From positions 62,001-126,000 of the forward strand of contig NZ_JANUEQ010000003.1 of NCBI RefSeq assembly GCF_024807845.1: a stretch of 64,000 bases of DNA. The letters are read 5' to 3'. Below the pieces are notes generated by a model. That model saw only the letters and a program-made list of their open reading frames with translations, made no database searches and was not told the origin of the DNA. Positions within the stretch are counted from its first letter, which is position 1; each line of letters opens with the position of its first letter. The stretch comes from Klebsiella sp. BIGb0407 (GTDB lineage: Bacteria; Pseudomonadota; Gammaproteobacteria; Enterobacterales; Enterobacteriaceae). Below are positions 37,138-47,552 of this stretch, one piece after another. The translations under genes were made by a program, and so were the position numbers.

Positions 37138-37974
37138 ATGGGTATGATGAGTAAATTGGTTGTTAAACCTGGGTCAAAAATTCTGCTTTCTGACGTAGAC
37201 CCAAACTATAGCGGTAACTATAAGTCAGAAAAAGACGCACAAAAACAGCTTGATGAACAGTCAGCGAATATCACTCAGCTTCAAAGAAAACTCTATGCCG
37301 ATCGGCAGCATTCCCTGCTGATTATCTTGCAGGGTATTGATGCTGCGGGTAAAGATGGCACCTGCTGGCATGTACTCAGTTCCATGAACCCGCAAGGAAC
37401 CAGCGTCCATGGTTTCAAGCAGCCGACGGCAGAAGAGAGCAGCCATGATTTCCTTTGGCGCGTTCATCCGCATGTACCCGCTCGCGGTCATATCGCCGTT
37501 TTCAACCGCTCACACTATGAAGACGTCCTGATTCAACGCGTACATAAAATGGCGTCCGACAAAATCATTGAAAAACGCTACGGTCTTATTAATGATTTTG
37601 AAAATATGATTGCTTCGAACAATACGACCATTCTGAAGTTCTTTTTATACATCTCTCCAGAAGAGCAGTTAAAACGATTTGAAGAGCGTTTGAACGATCC
37701 GCTGCGGCAATGGAAGATCAGCGAGTCTGATTATACAGAACGTGCTTTATGGAATGATTATATAAAAGCGTACGAGGCGATGCTTGAGAAGTGTTCTACT
37801 AAAAACGCACCCTGGTATGTGATTCCCGCCAATCATAAGTGGTTCCGCAATCTGGCCATCAGCAACATTGTTGAGAAAACACTGCAGAATATGAAGCTGG
37901 AAATACCTGAGCCAACGGTCTCTCTGGATGAGATCAGGAAAAAATACCATCAGGCTAAAAAAGAGAAACTTTAG
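37138..37974 (+). CDS. Polyphosphate kinase 2 (PPK2) family protein
   Basis: A 278-residue P-loop kinase of the PPK2 family, which uses polyphosphate to phosphorylate nucleoside mono- or diphosphates. Walker A is GIDAAGKDG, followed by the lid-type FLWRVHPHVPARGHIAVFNRSHYEDVL with Walker B NRSHYED. The length fits single-domain class III or class I PPK2. GGAG precedes the ATG. E. coli K-12 lacks PPK2. It lies 60 bases downstream of nfo and could be cotranscribed with it. Confidence 0.9.
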   Translation: MGMMSKLVVKPGSKILLSDVDPNYSGNYKSEKDAQKQLDEQSANITQLQRKLYADRQHSLLIILQGIDAAGKDGTCWHVLSSMNPQGTSVHGFKQPTAEESSHDFLWRVHPHVPARGHIAVFNRSHYEDVLIQRVHKMASDKIIEKRYGLINDFENMIASNNTTILKFFLYISPEEQLKRFEERLNDPLRQWKISESDYTERALWNDYIKAYEAMLEKCSTKNAPWYVIPANHKWFRNLAISNIVEKTLQNMKLEIPEPTVSLDEIRKKYHQAKKEKL

Positions 37975-37987
37975 AACTTTCGTCATA

Positions 37988-38017
37988 TTGGCCCCCACCT
38001 TCTTCAGTGAGGGCCAA
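37988..38017. terminator. Stem-loop between the PPK2 gene and fruA
   Basis: TTGGCCCCCAC and GTGAGGGCCAA pair with a single mismatch across an 8-base loop between convergent genes. Confidence 0.6.
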
Positions 38018-38033
38018 ATAGTGCCAGACAATA

Positions 38034-39728
38034 TTATGCTGCAGTTTTAGCGGCTAACTCAGAATCAGGACGCTTCAGGAAGGCATAAGCCACACCGGCA
38101 ACCACTGTACCAGCGATAATTGACAGCAAGTAACCCACGACTGGCGTAATCGCACCTGGAATTAACAGTACGAATAACCCACCGTGTGGTGCCATCAGTT
38201 TTGCACCGACAGCCATCGACAGTGCACCTGTGATGGCGCCGCCGACGATACAGCAAGGCAAGACACGCATCGGGTCACGGGCTGCAAAAGGAATTGCGCC
38301 TTCGGTAATAAAGCACATACCTAACACGACCGCAGCTTTACCCCCTTCCTGCTCTGCCTTGTCAAATTTCTTACGGGCAATAAAGGTCGCCAGACCCAGA
38401 GCCAGCGGTGGAACCATACCCGCGGCCATAATCGCCGCCATCGGAGCATAAGTTTGCGTACTCAGCAGACCCACACCGAAGGCATAAGCGGCTTTGTTCA
38501 CCGGGCCGCCCATATCGGTACACATCATGCCACCGAGGATAGCACCCAACAGCACCGCATTCGCCGTACCCATGGTTTGCAGCCAGTGAGTCAGACCTTC
38601 AAGGATCTTAGAAACCGGGGTTCCTATCAGATAAATCATTGCCAGGCCAACAACCAGTGACGAGAGCAGCGGAATAATCAGGATAGGTTTCAGGGCTTCC
38701 ATGCTGGAAGGTAACTTCAGTTTTGAGCTGATAAGTTTGGCCACATAACCGGCAAGGAAACCGGCAATAATACCGCCGATAAAGCCAGAGCCAGTACTTA
38801 CTGCCAGCATACCGCCCACTAAACCAGGGGTCAGGCCAGGTCGGTCAGCGATCGAGAAGGCAATAAAACCAGCCAGAACCGGAACCATCAGCGCAAACGC
38901 AGATCCGCCACCAATTTGCATCAGTGCAGCGGCCAGCGTGCCTTGCTCTTTAAACGCTTCGATACCAAAAGCAAATGAGAGTGCAATACACAAGCCGCCT
39001 GCAACAACCATCGGCAGCATATATGAAACACCGGTCAGCAGGTGACGATAAGCGCCAGCCTGTGATTTTTTACCGGTAGCTGAGGTTGACGCTGTACTTG
39101 AGCTGCCCTTAACGGTGTAAGGCTCTGCTTCAACGACTGCTTTATCCAGTTCCTGAGCGGTCTTTTTCAGCGCAAGACCTGTGGAAGTACGGTACATCGG
39201 TTTGCCGGCAAATTTTTCGAGATCAACCTCGATATCTGCAGCAACGATAACCAAATCAGCAGCAGCAACTTCTTCTGCAGTGATAGCATTTCCGGCACCG
39301 ACTGAACCACGGGTTTCAACCTTGACCCACCAGCCACGTTTTTTCGCTTCGGTAGTAATAGCTTCAGCTGCCATAAAGGTATGAGCAACGCCGGTCGGGC
39401 AAGCGGTTACGGCCACAATACGTTTTGGACCACTGCTTTGTTTCACAGCAACTACTGGAGCAACGAAAGGCTTAGCTTCGGTAGTCAGTTGATTCAGTAA
39501 AGCGTCCGGGTCAGCAATAGCCTGCTGAATATCCGCGAGTAAGACTTTTTTATTGTTTAAAGCATCATCTGCCGGGAAAGCACTTCCCAGCACTAATACC
39601 CACTCAGCCTCTGAGGGCAAATCGGTCAATGTAAACTCTGCTTTAGAAGCCGCAGCGCTCAGACGTAATTTTGCAATATAGGCACTTGCCTGCCCCATAT
39701 CATGGGCCATAATTAACAGCGTTTTCAT
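38034..39728 (-). CDS. fruA: PTS fructose transporter subunit IIBC
   Basis: A 564-residue inner-membrane permease for fructose (E. coli FruA has 563). An N-terminal IIB'-like domain (about 1-100), a IIB domain with the phosphorylated Cys in VTACPTGVAHTFMAAEA (about residue 112) and an eight- to ten-helix IIC domain (about 225-550) with GGMMCTDMGGPVNKAAYAFG. It delivers fructose 1-phosphate to the cytosol, phosphorylated through FruB. It is last in fruBKA, 18 bases after fruK. Confidence 0.97.
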   Translation of the reverse strand: MKTLLIMAHDMGQASAYIAKLRLSAAASKAEFTLTDLPSEAEWVLVLGSAFPADDALNNKKVLLADIQQAIADPDALLNQLTTEAKPFVAPVVAVKQSSGPKRIVAVTACPTGVAHTFMAAEAITTEAKKRGWWVKVETRGSVGAGNAITAEEVAAADLVIVAADIEVDLEKFAGKPMYRTSTGLALKKTAQELDKAVVEAEPYTVKGSSSTASTSATGKKSQAGAYRHLLTGVSYMLPMVVAGGLCIALSFAFGIEAFKEQGTLAAALMQIGGGSAFALMVPVLAGFIAFSIADRPGLTPGLVGGMLAVSTGSGFIGGIIAGFLAGYVAKLISSKLKLPSSMEALKPILIIPLLSSLVVGLAMIYLIGTPVSKILEGLTHWLQTMGTANAVLLGAILGGMMCTDMGGPVNKAAYAFGVGLLSTQTYAPMAAIMAAGMVPPLALGLATFIARKKFDKAEQEGGKAAVVLGMCFITEGAIPFAARDPMRVLPCCIVGGAITGALSMAVGAKLMAPHGGLFVLLIPGAITPVVGYLLSIIAGTVVAGVAYAFLKRPDSELAAKTAA

Positions 39729-39746
39729 GGTCTGTTTCTCCTGCTG

Positions 39747-40685
39747 TCAGTGAAAGGGTTTTAACTCAACACGGGCCATCATCGCGGCCAGTTGCGTTCT
39801 GTCAGTTATACCTACGTTACTTTGACTCACAGCCAGGGCTGCTACAGCGGTAGCAAGACGCAGCGTATGTTCACTCGATTCACGCATCAAAAGACCATAA
39901 ATCAGTCCGCCAACCATGGAGTCACCGGCACCGACGGTGCTAACGACTTCACAAGATGGGGGTTTAGCAATCCACTCACCCGATGCGTTGACCCACAGGG
40001 CCCCTTCCGCTCCGAGTGAAATCACCACATGGGCGATACCTTGCTCGCGCAGAGCGTGGGCGGCTTCAATCACATCTTTAAGTTCAGGTAATTTACGTCC
40101 CGCCCAGACTTCAAGTTCGCGGCGATTCGGCTTCACCAGCCAAGGCGCAGCTTTCAGACCGGCTACCAGCGCTTCGCGGCTACTATCAAAAATAATGCAC
40201 GGACACTGGCTACGCAGACGTAACATCCACTCAGTGAAAGCGTCCGGTGACACACCTGCTGGCAGGCTACCACTCACGCAAACCATATCGAACTGACCCA
40301 GCCAGGTCAGAGAGTCAGCGACAAAGCGATCCCAGTCTGCACCCGTCACTTCAAAACCAGAGAAGTTAAGATCCGTCACTTCACCGTCTTTTTCCGTCAG
40401 TTTGACGTTAATGCGGGTACGGCCCTGAACAACCTGGAAACGGTTAGCAATACCCAGATCGCTGAACAGGTGCTGAAAGCCTTCCTGATTCTCTTTACCC
40501 AGGAAGCCACCCACAGTGACATCAATACCTAAATCTTTAAGTACTTTGGCGACGTTGATACCTTTACCCGCCGCATGGAGGCCGGTAGTGCGCACCAGAT
40601 TCACTTCGCCACGCTCAATTTCTGCGCAGTAACCGACTAAATCGTAAGCTGGATTTAGCGTTATTGTTGCAACACGTCTGCTCAT
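39747..40685 (-). CDS. fruK: 1-phosphofructokinase
   Basis: A 312-residue PfkB-family kinase converting fructose 1-phosphate to fructose 1,6-bisphosphate, the same length as E. coli FruK. It has the N-terminal [16 protein letters not shown] motif and the C-terminal anion-hole/base motif [13 protein letters not shown]. Its ATG overlaps the fruB TGA (ATGA). Confidence 0.97.
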   Translation of the reverse strand: MSRRVATITLNPAYDLVGYCAEIERGEVNLVRTTGLHAAGKGINVAKVLKDLGIDVTVGGFLGKENQEGFQHLFSDLGIANRFQVVQGRTRINVKLTEKDGEVTDLNFSGFEVTGADWDRFVADSLTWLGQFDMVCVSGSLPAGVSPDAFTEWMLRLRSQCPCIIFDSSREALVAGLKAAPWLVKPNRRELEVWAGRKLPELKDVIEAAHALREQGIAHVVISLGAEGALWVNASGEWIAKPPSCEVVSTVGAGDSMVGGLIYGLLMRESSEHTLRLATAVAALAVSQSNVGITDRTQLAAMMARVELKPFH

Positions 40686-41815
40686 TGTGCACCTTCTCCA
40701 AGACCGGCAGCAATTGCTTCACCAATAGCGTTCAGCGCCTGTTCAGCTTCTTCCCCCTGGGCATTAAAGCGCAGGCGGTGACCTTTTTTAACACCCAGCG
40801 CAACCACTTTCATCAGGCTACGACCATTCGCGGGTTTTCCCGTTCCATCAAGGTTTATTACCGTCACATCACAGTTGAACTGCTTGATAGTGTTGACTAA
40901 AACAGTCCCCGGACGGGCATGCAGGCCATGTTCATTTTTAATCACAAACTCAGCGCTTAAGGCTGAATCTGTCTCAACATCATCAGAGGTCAGCAACATC
41001 AGCAATAAGGAGGCATCTGCCGTTAACAGTTTCTCTGCGACCTTCGTTGCCAGCAACGCATCCAGACGCTTAAGTACCGGAAGCGGCTTTTCATCGACCT
41101 GAGCTACGGTGACCAGCAGTGAAACTGGCTTATCCTCAACGCTGAAACTCGCAGCCGGACGGCTGACAGCGATAGCACTGGCCAGATTGCCTTCAGCACT
41201 GTCGTTCAGCCAGACGCCTGCGCCAAGATAAACCGGCATAGTCGAAACGGCATGGCTGACAAAGTGCGCGTCAACGGCCTTAGCCTGCTTAAGACGACCG
41301 GCATTCAATGCCTGCAGGGTCACTAAATCCTGGGTATCCACATTCAGCGTCAGCATACTGTTATCCAGCAACAGTTCTGCGGTCTGCGTTTCTCCCATCA
41401 GCAAGGCGCGTAGTTCTTCAGCCTGAGTCGCTGATTTCAGCTGTTCAGCAATACTGTCATCACTCAGAACATGCGTCAGTTGACGCAGCAGGCCGAGGTG
41501 TTCATCTGAGCTAGCAGCGATACCAATAGCGACATACGCCTGCTGACCATCACCCCAGGTCACGCCTTGAGGAAACTGAAAGACCTGCACACCGGTTTTG
41601 AGTACCAGGTCACGGGTATCGGTAGTGCCATGAGGAATAGCAATCCCGTTACCCAGATAGGTAGAGGTTTGCTGCTCACGGGCTAACATGCCGTTGACAT
41701 AACCTTCACCTGTATATCCCGCCTGCTCAAGTGCAGCGGCAATCAGACGGATAGCCTCTTCTTTATTACCGGCGGCACAACCGGGATGTATATTCTGGGC
41801 AGATAGCTGGAACAT
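40682..41815 (-). CDS. fruB: PTS fructose phosphotransfer protein FruB (IIA-HPr-like)
   Basis: A 377-residue cytosolic protein with an N-terminal IIA-fructose domain (phospho-His62 in GIAIPHGT), a middle linker domain and a C-terminal HPr-like FPr domain with the phospho-His in [10 protein letters not shown]. It carries phosphate from enzyme I to FruA. A GGAGAGGAG ribosome site precedes the ATG. It is first in fruBKA, with two Cra-type operators upstream. Confidence 0.96.
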   Translation of the reverse strand: MFQLSAQNIHPGCAAGNKEEAIRLIAAALEQAGYTGEGYVNGMLAREQQTSTYLGNGIAIPHGTTDTRDLVLKTGVQVFQFPQGVTWGDGQQAYVAIGIAASSDEHLGLLRQLTHVLSDDSIAEQLKSATQAEELRALLMGETQTAELLLDNSMLTLNVDTQDLVTLQALNAGRLKQAKAVDAHFVSHAVSTMPVYLGAGVWLNDSAEGNLASAIAVSRPAASFSVEDKPVSLLVTVAQVDEKPLPVLKRLDALLATKVAEKLLTADASLLLMLLTSDDVETDSALSAEFVIKNEHGLHARPGTVLVNTIKQFNCDVTVINLDGTGKPANGRSLMKVVALGVKKGHRLRFNAQGEEAEQALNAIGEAIAAGLGEGAQ

Positions 41816-41835
41816 GTTGCTCCTCTCCTATGTGT

Positions 41836-41847
41836 TGAATCGATTCA
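41836..41847. promoter_or_regulatory. Cra (FruR) operator O1 of fruBKA
   Basis: TGAATCGATTCA is a perfect palindrome fitting the Cra consensus TGAAWCGWTTHW, 21 bases upstream of the fruB start. Confidence 0.8.
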
Positions 41848-41902
41848 GTCAGGCTTTAAAAAAAATCCTCATCGGACTTGCTGGAGATGATTTTAAGATC
41901 GC

Positions 41903-41914
41903 TGAAACGTTTCA
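41903..41914. promoter_or_regulatory. Cra (FruR) operator O2 of fruBKA
   Basis: GC-TGAAACGTTTCA-AT contains the optimal palindromic Cra site, 67 bases upstream of the first operator. E. coli fruBKA also carries two Cra sites. Confidence 0.85.
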
Positions 41915-42099
41915 ATCATTTTGGATCTGATTGACTGCCACCGCAATAGATCTCGCTTTTCTGTGCTCAGAATTTTGAGCTTCAGCACATTTTCAGCTGA
42001 TAATGACCGTCTGGCTGAAGCTTTTAAGGCAAGTCGTATTCATTAGCTGAACGCTAAATACAATGAGAAGATGAGTACTAAGAAGGTTTCGACAGGTAT

Positions 42100-42612
42100 T
42101 CAGGGTTGAATACGTTTTCCTTCGGCATCGAGTAAATAGGTTAAGAGCGCGGTGCCATCATGGCTTACGCGAAACTCTCCGTAACGCGCATTCTCAAAAC
42201 GCTCTGCATGCCCTTCCTGGAAGAAATAACTTGGCGTACCGATTTGCAATGTGTTGTTAGTAAGGCGGTATTTCATCAGCACCTCCTGTGGTTTCAGCGT
42301 GGGTTCCTGAGCAAAGTGTGCCTGCATAGCTCGGTGTTGCTCATCAAGTTCAACAACAAGGGTACCCGAACTCTCGGGCCGGGTTTGGCCTTCGCGCCCG
42401 AACTGCTGATAGAGACTGCGAGTAAGCGCATAATCCAGCGCCATGTAATCACCCTGCATTAGCGAGCGTGGGTCAACCGGAGCCAGCTCCATAATCACCA
42501 GGGTTCCTTTTTCCAGTACCTGTTCTTTCTGGAAAATAGAGAGGTTAACGATAATGAGTGCTATCAGAATAACGCCTGCCGTCAGCCATTTCAGCACAAG
42601 GTTAGTTTTCAT
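42100..42612 (-). CDS. GDYXXLXY-domain membrane protein
   Basis: A 170-residue protein with one N-terminal membrane helix (about residues 8-26) and a periplasmic-facing domain carrying the namesake motif GDYMALDY (about residue 54). The function of the family is unknown; members are regularly encoded with DUF2157/DUF4401 membrane proteins, as here. Its first 11 bases overlap the end of the upstream gene, indicating coupled translation. There is no E. coli K-12 counterpart in this position. Confidence 0.85.
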   Translation of the reverse strand: MKTNLVLKWLTAGVILIALIIVNLSIFQKEQVLEKGTLVIMELAPVDPRSLMQGDYMALDYALTRSLYQQFGREGQTRPESSGTLVVELDEQHRAMQAHFAQEPTLKPQEVLMKYRLTNNTLQIGTPSYFFQEGHAERFENARYGEFRVSHDGTALLTYLLDAEGKRIQP

Positions 42613-44809
42613 GAACGTCTCCGGTTACAGCGGGGAGTAATTGCTTAGCCACCCAAGCCAGGCACAAGAGAAGTACTCCACTTGCGAAAAGTAACAGTGA
42701 CTTATACAACAAGGTGACATCAAGAAAGTAATACCAATTCATGAGATACCACATCAGGAAACAGCCTGTGCAGGCCAGTAACCCTTTGCTCCCCAGATAG
42801 CGCGCGGCTAATAAAAATATCAACCCGAGACCAATACCCGGGGCGAAAATGGCGATAGTGCCGCAGACAATAGCGGCCGGGAGATAAATGATACGAGCGG
42901 ATGCCTTGAAAGCGAGAGCATAAACCAGAGCACTCGCGATAAGACCCACCGCCACCCCGGAGCCAAGTATCAGGGGGAAACCGTTATTGAAAGAATATCC
43001 CCAGAATATTTCACCGAGGATATCAGACGGCATACTGGCAAAAGACTGTATTCCCAGTCCGACAGGTATGCCATAGAGAAGTGCGCTTATCAGTTGCTGA
43101 TGAGTCCCAGTGCTAGTTTTTTCCGGACGGGTCAAAGCCCATAGCCATAAAACGACTATCCCGGCGACCAGCAAGGCCATGATCACCCATGTCAGCTTGA
43201 CGGGTAACAAGGTGATGATAAGCGCAGTCGACGTCGGGATAAAAAGAAATACCAGGGCGGCAACGGCCAGAATACGATAAAGACGGTCAGGCATAGCCAC
43301 TGCCATGAGCGCAATAACCGGCAGACACCACAGGGTGCCAATAAAATCCTCATGGCTCCAGAAGGGTTCAGCCAGTAAATAGACACCAATGCATAAGCCG
43401 ATGGTGGCAGCAATCGCCCATGCCAGTCCAATATGGCGTTTACCTGTGTGTCCTGTCCGCAACATCATCCCGGCTGGCACGGCTACCATTAACGATGCCA
43501 CTATCAGGCTAATTTCCGCGGTCTCATCAAGCAAGTCGGTAACGTATAGCAACAGCCCCAGCAGACACAGAGAAATCAGCCCGGCAACCCAGCACCCAAG
43601 CGCCAATGCGCCGCGTAGATACCAAGGTAAATGAGCTGAGTGGTCAAACTTTGTGATTTCGGCCACCTGCACATCAGTTAATAACCGGCGCTGATAAAGC
43701 TCTTGCAACAGGGTTTCTTCGTCGCTTAAAGACCGCTTAGTCGTCCCCAGGACTGGCATTTTCCGCCGCCAGTGCAGCAGCAACGCGCCACCGGCAATCA
43801 GTAAAAACACCATTAACAGGCCGCTCATAAACAGCGTGCCAATATCCCAGAACGAGACGAAGCGTATTATCAATACACAGCCAACAGTAACCAAGCTGAT
43901 AACGCCGAACGTTAACATACACAAGTCCGGGCGGTGATAACGATAGTAGTAATAGCCGACGGCCAGAACGACAGCCATGAACATGAATGGCACCAGGCTG
44001 GAAACGCTTTCATCCCAGACAGATTCGGTAATCAGCGAAGTGAATGTCAGTAGCAGGTAAGCAGCCATGAAGCGTGAACACCAACGACTGGCCAGCCAGC
44101 TGGAAGGTGAATTCCTGGTTGCGTATTCAGCGAATGCCTCACGCATGAGCAGGAGAGAGGTCTGGACAATAAGGTAGCCATAGAGGATAGAAGCAGGCAG
44201 CCAGGATAAAAACGATGGCGCTATGTCAGCAAAAAAGCGTTCGCTCTGGCTGATATAATAAAGCTGAAAGGCCAGGTTCGCGATAACCCAGGTACAGAAC
44301 CACAGCGCATTCTGGCGTCCCAGCAAAGCTAAAGGAAACAGTACACAAGCCCAGGTAAAGAACAGTTCCCAGCTATCGGCCCCGGTCTGGTAGACCTGAC
44401 CATATAACGCAAATAGCCCGCCAAAACTGAGCCCGACGGCTAACAATGCCATTCGCGCCACCGCATCATACCAGCGCCACCAGACAATAACCGCGAGAGC
44501 AATAATGAACAGCTGAGCCAATAAAAACTTGGTCATCTTCGGCATCTCAGCCCAGTTCCAGGCGATGAAAAACACCGTTCCGGTGACTAAGGCCAGCAGA
44601 CCCAGCAAGGTGAGAACCAGGGTAAGAAAACTACGCCATCCGGTTAAGCTGGGTCTCACACCACAATAATAGAGAATTTGTTGATAAGCGGTGGGTGATA
44701 ACCTGTGGTTCTGTTCTGTTGATGAACCTATTAGTGAGGAAAGGGAATGACACAGACGTTCTGCGGCCCCGGAAGGCATGGCATCCTGCTGATGCGGCGA
44801 CAAGTCCAT
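42602..44809 (-). CDS. DUF2157/DUF4401 polytopic membrane protein
   Basis: A 735-residue protein dominated by about 18-20 hydrophobic helices. A soluble N-terminus of about 55 residues leads into a DUF2157-type region (residues 60-200, FIAWNWAEMPKMTKF, LYGQVYQTGADSWELFF). A central cytosolic stretch follows (about 345-390, SLSDEETLLQELYQRRLLTD), then a DUF4401-like C-terminal half. No catalytic motif is evident. A TAAGGAG ribosome site precedes the ATG. It forms a two-gene operon with the GDYXXLXY gene, and a transport or envelope role is only a guess. Confidence 0.85.
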   Translation of the reverse strand: MDLSPHQQDAMPSGAAERLCHSLSSLIGSSTEQNHRLSPTAYQQILYYCGVRPSLTGWRSFLTLVLTLLGLLALVTGTVFFIAWNWAEMPKMTKFLLAQLFIIALAVIVWWRWYDAVARMALLAVGLSFGGLFALYGQVYQTGADSWELFFTWACVLFPLALLGRQNALWFCTWVIANLAFQLYYISQSERFFADIAPSFLSWLPASILYGYLIVQTSLLLMREAFAEYATRNSPSSWLASRWCSRFMAAYLLLTFTSLITESVWDESVSSLVPFMFMAVVLAVGYYYYRYHRPDLCMLTFGVISLVTVGCVLIIRFVSFWDIGTLFMSGLLMVFLLIAGGALLLHWRRKMPVLGTTKRSLSDEETLLQELYQRRLLTDVQVAEITKFDHSAHLPWYLRGALALGCWVAGLISLCLLGLLLYVTDLLDETAEISLIVASLMVAVPAGMMLRTGHTGKRHIGLAWAIAATIGLCIGVYLLAEPFWSHEDFIGTLWCLPVIALMAVAMPDRLYRILAVAALVFLFIPTSTALIITLLPVKLTWVIMALLVAGIVVLWLWALTRPEKTSTGTHQQLISALLYGIPVGLGIQSFASMPSDILGEIFWGYSFNNGFPLILGSGVAVGLIASALVYALAFKASARIIYLPAAIVCGTIAIFAPGIGLGLIFLLAARYLGSKGLLACTGCFLMWYLMNWYYFLDVTLLYKSLLLFASGVLLLCLAWVAKQLLPAVTGDVHEN

Positions 44810-44937
44810 ACTGACTCCTTACCGATGTAATATCTCATTTATCTTTCGGGTATATCAGATGCCGGGATTATACCCTAACCTTTTCATATTTAAGTGGTTG
44901 GCAGATCAATATTTATGGGACGTTTTCAGTCACAAAA
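44810..44937. other. Intergenic region upstream of the DUF2157 gene
   Basis: About 130 bases up to the ERIC element, part of a 386-base divergent gap with setB. No clear promoter boxes were assigned. Confidence 0.3.
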
Positions 44938-45064
<127 letters not shown>

Positions 45065-45195
45065 GTTATTTAGTTTGAGTATTTTCATACAGTTAACTAT
45101 TTTTGCTATTTCATTAGTTTTTGTCGGTGAATACTGTCTATTTTGGACCCAGATCAGTACACTTCGCAGGCCCTTTTTATCGATAACCGGATTGT

Positions 45196-46380
45196 ATGCA
45201 AACGCCCCTGACCTCCCTGCGTAAAAAAACAGACTCAACTTCTCTGGCCTTTCTGGCGATTGCATTTCTGGCGGGTATCGCCAGCGCCTTACAGACGCCG
45301 ACACTCAGTCTGTTTTTAACCGATGAAGTACAGGTTCGCCCGGTTATGGTGGGGTTCTTCTTTACCGGTAGTGCAATAATAGGCATCCTGGTCAGCCAAT
45401 ATCTGGCCCGGCACTCTGATAGCCGGGGTGACCGCAAATCGCTGATTCTTTTCTGTTGTATTCTGGGGGCTCTGGCCTGTTTGCTGTTCGCCTGGAACCG
45501 TAACTATTTTATTCTGTTGTTTGTTGGGGTCTTTCTGAGCAGTTTTGGCTCCACTGCAACACCGCAAGTCTTTGCCCTGGCGCGTGAACATGCCGATAAA
45601 ACCGGGCGAGAAGCGGTCATGTTTAGCTCTGTGTTACGTGCTCAAATCTCCCTGGCCTGGGTGATTGGCCCGCCACTGGCCTTTGCTCTGGCGCTTAATT
45701 TTGGTTTTGATGTCATGTACTTGGGTGCTGCCGTCACCTTTATCATCTGCGGTATTATTGTTCGCTGGAAGCTGCCGTCGATGCCAAAATCAGCGGTCAG
45801 TATCAGTACTGATGCCCCTCTGGAAGCCCCACGCCGTCATCGTCGGGACTCACTGTTACTGTTTGTTGCATGCTCAATGATGTGGGGATGCCACAGTCTT
45901 TATCTGATTAATATGCCGCTGTACATTATTAATGAACTCAATCTGCCGGACAGACTGGCCGGAATAATGATGGGTACCGCAGCCGGGCTGGAAATTCCCG
46001 TGATGCTGATAGCAGGTTACTACGCGAAACGGTTTGGTAAAAAGCGACTGATGCAGCTGGCGGTTCTGGCAGGCGCACTCTTTTTCATCGGCATGCTCTT
46101 CGTAAAAAGTGAGGTGCTGTTACTTATTCTGCAATTATTCAATGCGATATTTATTGGTATTCTGGCCGGTATTGGCATGATTTATTTTCAGGATTTGATG
46201 CCAGGACAGGCGGGTTCTGCAACCACGCTGTATACCAATACCGTTCGTGTGGGCTGGATCATGGCTGGTTCACTGGCAGGAACCGTCGCGGAGATCTGGA
46301 GCTACCACAGCGTTTTCTATCTGGCATTAGGTATGGTCGTGATTGCTGTTTATTGCATGCTACGAATCAAAGACGTTTAG
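45196..46380 (+). CDS. setB: Sugar efflux transporter SetB
   Basis: A 394-residue MFS exporter with twelve helices, nearly the length of E. coli SetB (393), with conserved [30 protein letters not shown] and [14 protein letters not shown]. SetB exports lactose, glucose and IPTG-type sugars in tests. The ATG at 45196 was used. It follows an ERIC element and ends overlapping the convergent yeiW stop, an arrangement close to E. coli. Confidence 0.93.
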   Translation: MQTPLTSLRKKTDSTSLAFLAIAFLAGIASALQTPTLSLFLTDEVQVRPVMVGFFFTGSAIIGILVSQYLARHSDSRGDRKSLILFCCILGALACLLFAWNRNYFILLFVGVFLSSFGSTATPQVFALAREHADKTGREAVMFSSVLRAQISLAWVIGPPLAFALALNFGFDVMYLGAAVTFIICGIIVRWKLPSMPKSAVSISTDAPLEAPRRHRRDSLLLFVACSMMWGCHSLYLINMPLYIINELNLPDRLAGIMMGTAAGLEIPVMLIAGYYAKRFGKKRLMQLAVLAGALFFIGMLFVKSEVLLLILQLFNAIFIGILAGIGMIYFQDLMPGQAGSATTLYTNTVRVGWIMAGSLAGTVAEIWSYHSVFYLALGMVVIAVYCMLRIKDV

Positions 46381-46631
46381 GGTGCCGTTGCGGCTTCAAG
46401 ATGAATAAGGTAAGTCATCGCATGATGGCGATTATCACCACACATATCGTAAGCTGCCTGCAACCCACCACAGACAGCCGGCCGTAAAGGCGAACCAAAA
46501 ATCAGGCAGAGATTTTGTTCAGAAAGCTGAATACAGCGGGTGTTAGCCGGTTTACCGTCAGGCATGCCTGGGATCGGGGTCGAAATTGAGGGTGCCACAC
46601 AGCAAGCACCACAGTCCGGACGACAGTCCAT
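46377..46631 (-). CDS. yeiW: UPF0153 zinc/iron-chelatase-type small protein YeiW
   Basis: An 84-residue Cys-rich protein ([13 protein letters not shown], with further Cys at about 34, 45, 54 and 66) equal in length to E. coli YeiW. The Cys pattern suggests metal binding, but no activity is established. The ATG at 46631 has a TGGAG ribosome site at proper distance; a GTG two codons upstream does not. The last bases overlap the setB stop. Confidence 0.92.
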   Translation of the reverse strand: MDCRPDCGACCVAPSISTPIPGMPDGKPANTRCIQLSEQNLCLIFGSPLRPAVCGGLQAAYDMCGDNRHHAMTYLIHLEAATAP

Positions 46632-46812
46632 CGGCACATCTCCACACTCGCCAAAGATAATGGCCGGACTCTAGCAACCTGCTGGCAATAAAGATATGCC
46701 CTTTTCTGCTTTATTCCAGCTCCTGGCGATGAAATCCGCTTGCCTGAAACGCGCCACGCGAGTAATTTTACGCAATATTTTTAGCCCCTCCCTTTTTTGA
46801 CAGGATATATCG

Positions 46813-47385
46813 ATGGCCAGAGCGAACGAAATCAAACGCGGCATGGTACTGAATTACGATGGTAAGCTGCTAATAGTTAAAGATATTGATGTTCAGTCAC
46901 CCAGTGCCCGTGGTGCAGCAACGCTCTATAAAATGCGTTTCTCTGATGTCCGTAACGGACAGAAGGTTGAAGAGCGTTTTAAAGGCGATGATATTGTTGA
47001 CACCATCACCCTGACCCGTCGCTTCGTTGATTTCTCTTATATTGATGGCAACGAATATGTGTTTATGGACAAAGAAGATTACACCCCCTATATCTTCACC
47101 AAAGACCAGATAGAAGACGAATTGCAGTTTATCCCTGAAGGCGGTATGCCTGATATGCAGGTGCTGACCTGGGATGGTCAGCTATTAGCTCTGGAACTGC
47201 CACAAACCGTCGATTTAGAGATAATTGAAACCGCACCGGGCATTAAAGGTGCTTCTGCAAGCTCCCGTACCAAACCCGCCACCCTGTCGACCGGTCTGGT
47301 CATTCAGGTTCCGGAATATATGGTTACCGGAGAGCGTATTCGTATCCATATCGCTGAAAAACGTTCTATGGGACGCGCTGACTAA
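46813..47385 (+). CDS. yeiP: Elongation factor P-like protein EfpL (YeiP)
   Basis: A 190-residue three-domain EF-P paralogue, the same length as E. coli YeiP. The tip loop reads [12 protein letters not shown] with Arg33 where EF-P carries the modified Lys; the family is reported to relieve ribosome stalling at polyproline and other sequences without modification. [14 protein letters not shown] and the C-terminal [13 protein letters not shown] are conserved. It is divergent from yeiW. A hairpin terminator follows. Confidence 0.95.
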   Translation: MARANEIKRGMVLNYDGKLLIVKDIDVQSPSARGAATLYKMRFSDVRNGQKVEERFKGDDIVDTITLTRRFVDFSYIDGNEYVFMDKEDYTPYIFTKDQIEDELQFIPEGGMPDMQVLTWDGQLLALELPQTVDLEIIETAPGIKGASASSRTKPATLSTGLVIQVPEYMVTGERIRIHIAEKRSMGRAD

Positions 47386-47397
47386 CGGCGTATCCGG

Positions 47398-47433
47398 TTG
47401 TCACCCGCCAGTGCTTCTGCTGACGGGTGACAA
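47398..47433 (+). terminator. Stem-loop after yeiP
   Basis: TTGTCACCCG (47398-47407) pairs with CGGGTGACAA (47424-47433), and CAG/CTG extend the stem inside the loop. A short T-rich stretch follows. Confidence 0.6.
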
Positions 47434-47552
47434 TGATGTTGTTCTGCCCTAACTATTCCCCCTGTTTTACCCCTTCTCTTTTTACTCTCTGTTGTTCAGG
47501 ATAGACGTCATCAGACAGTACTTTCCCGTCATCAGATTACTTCGGAGCCCTC

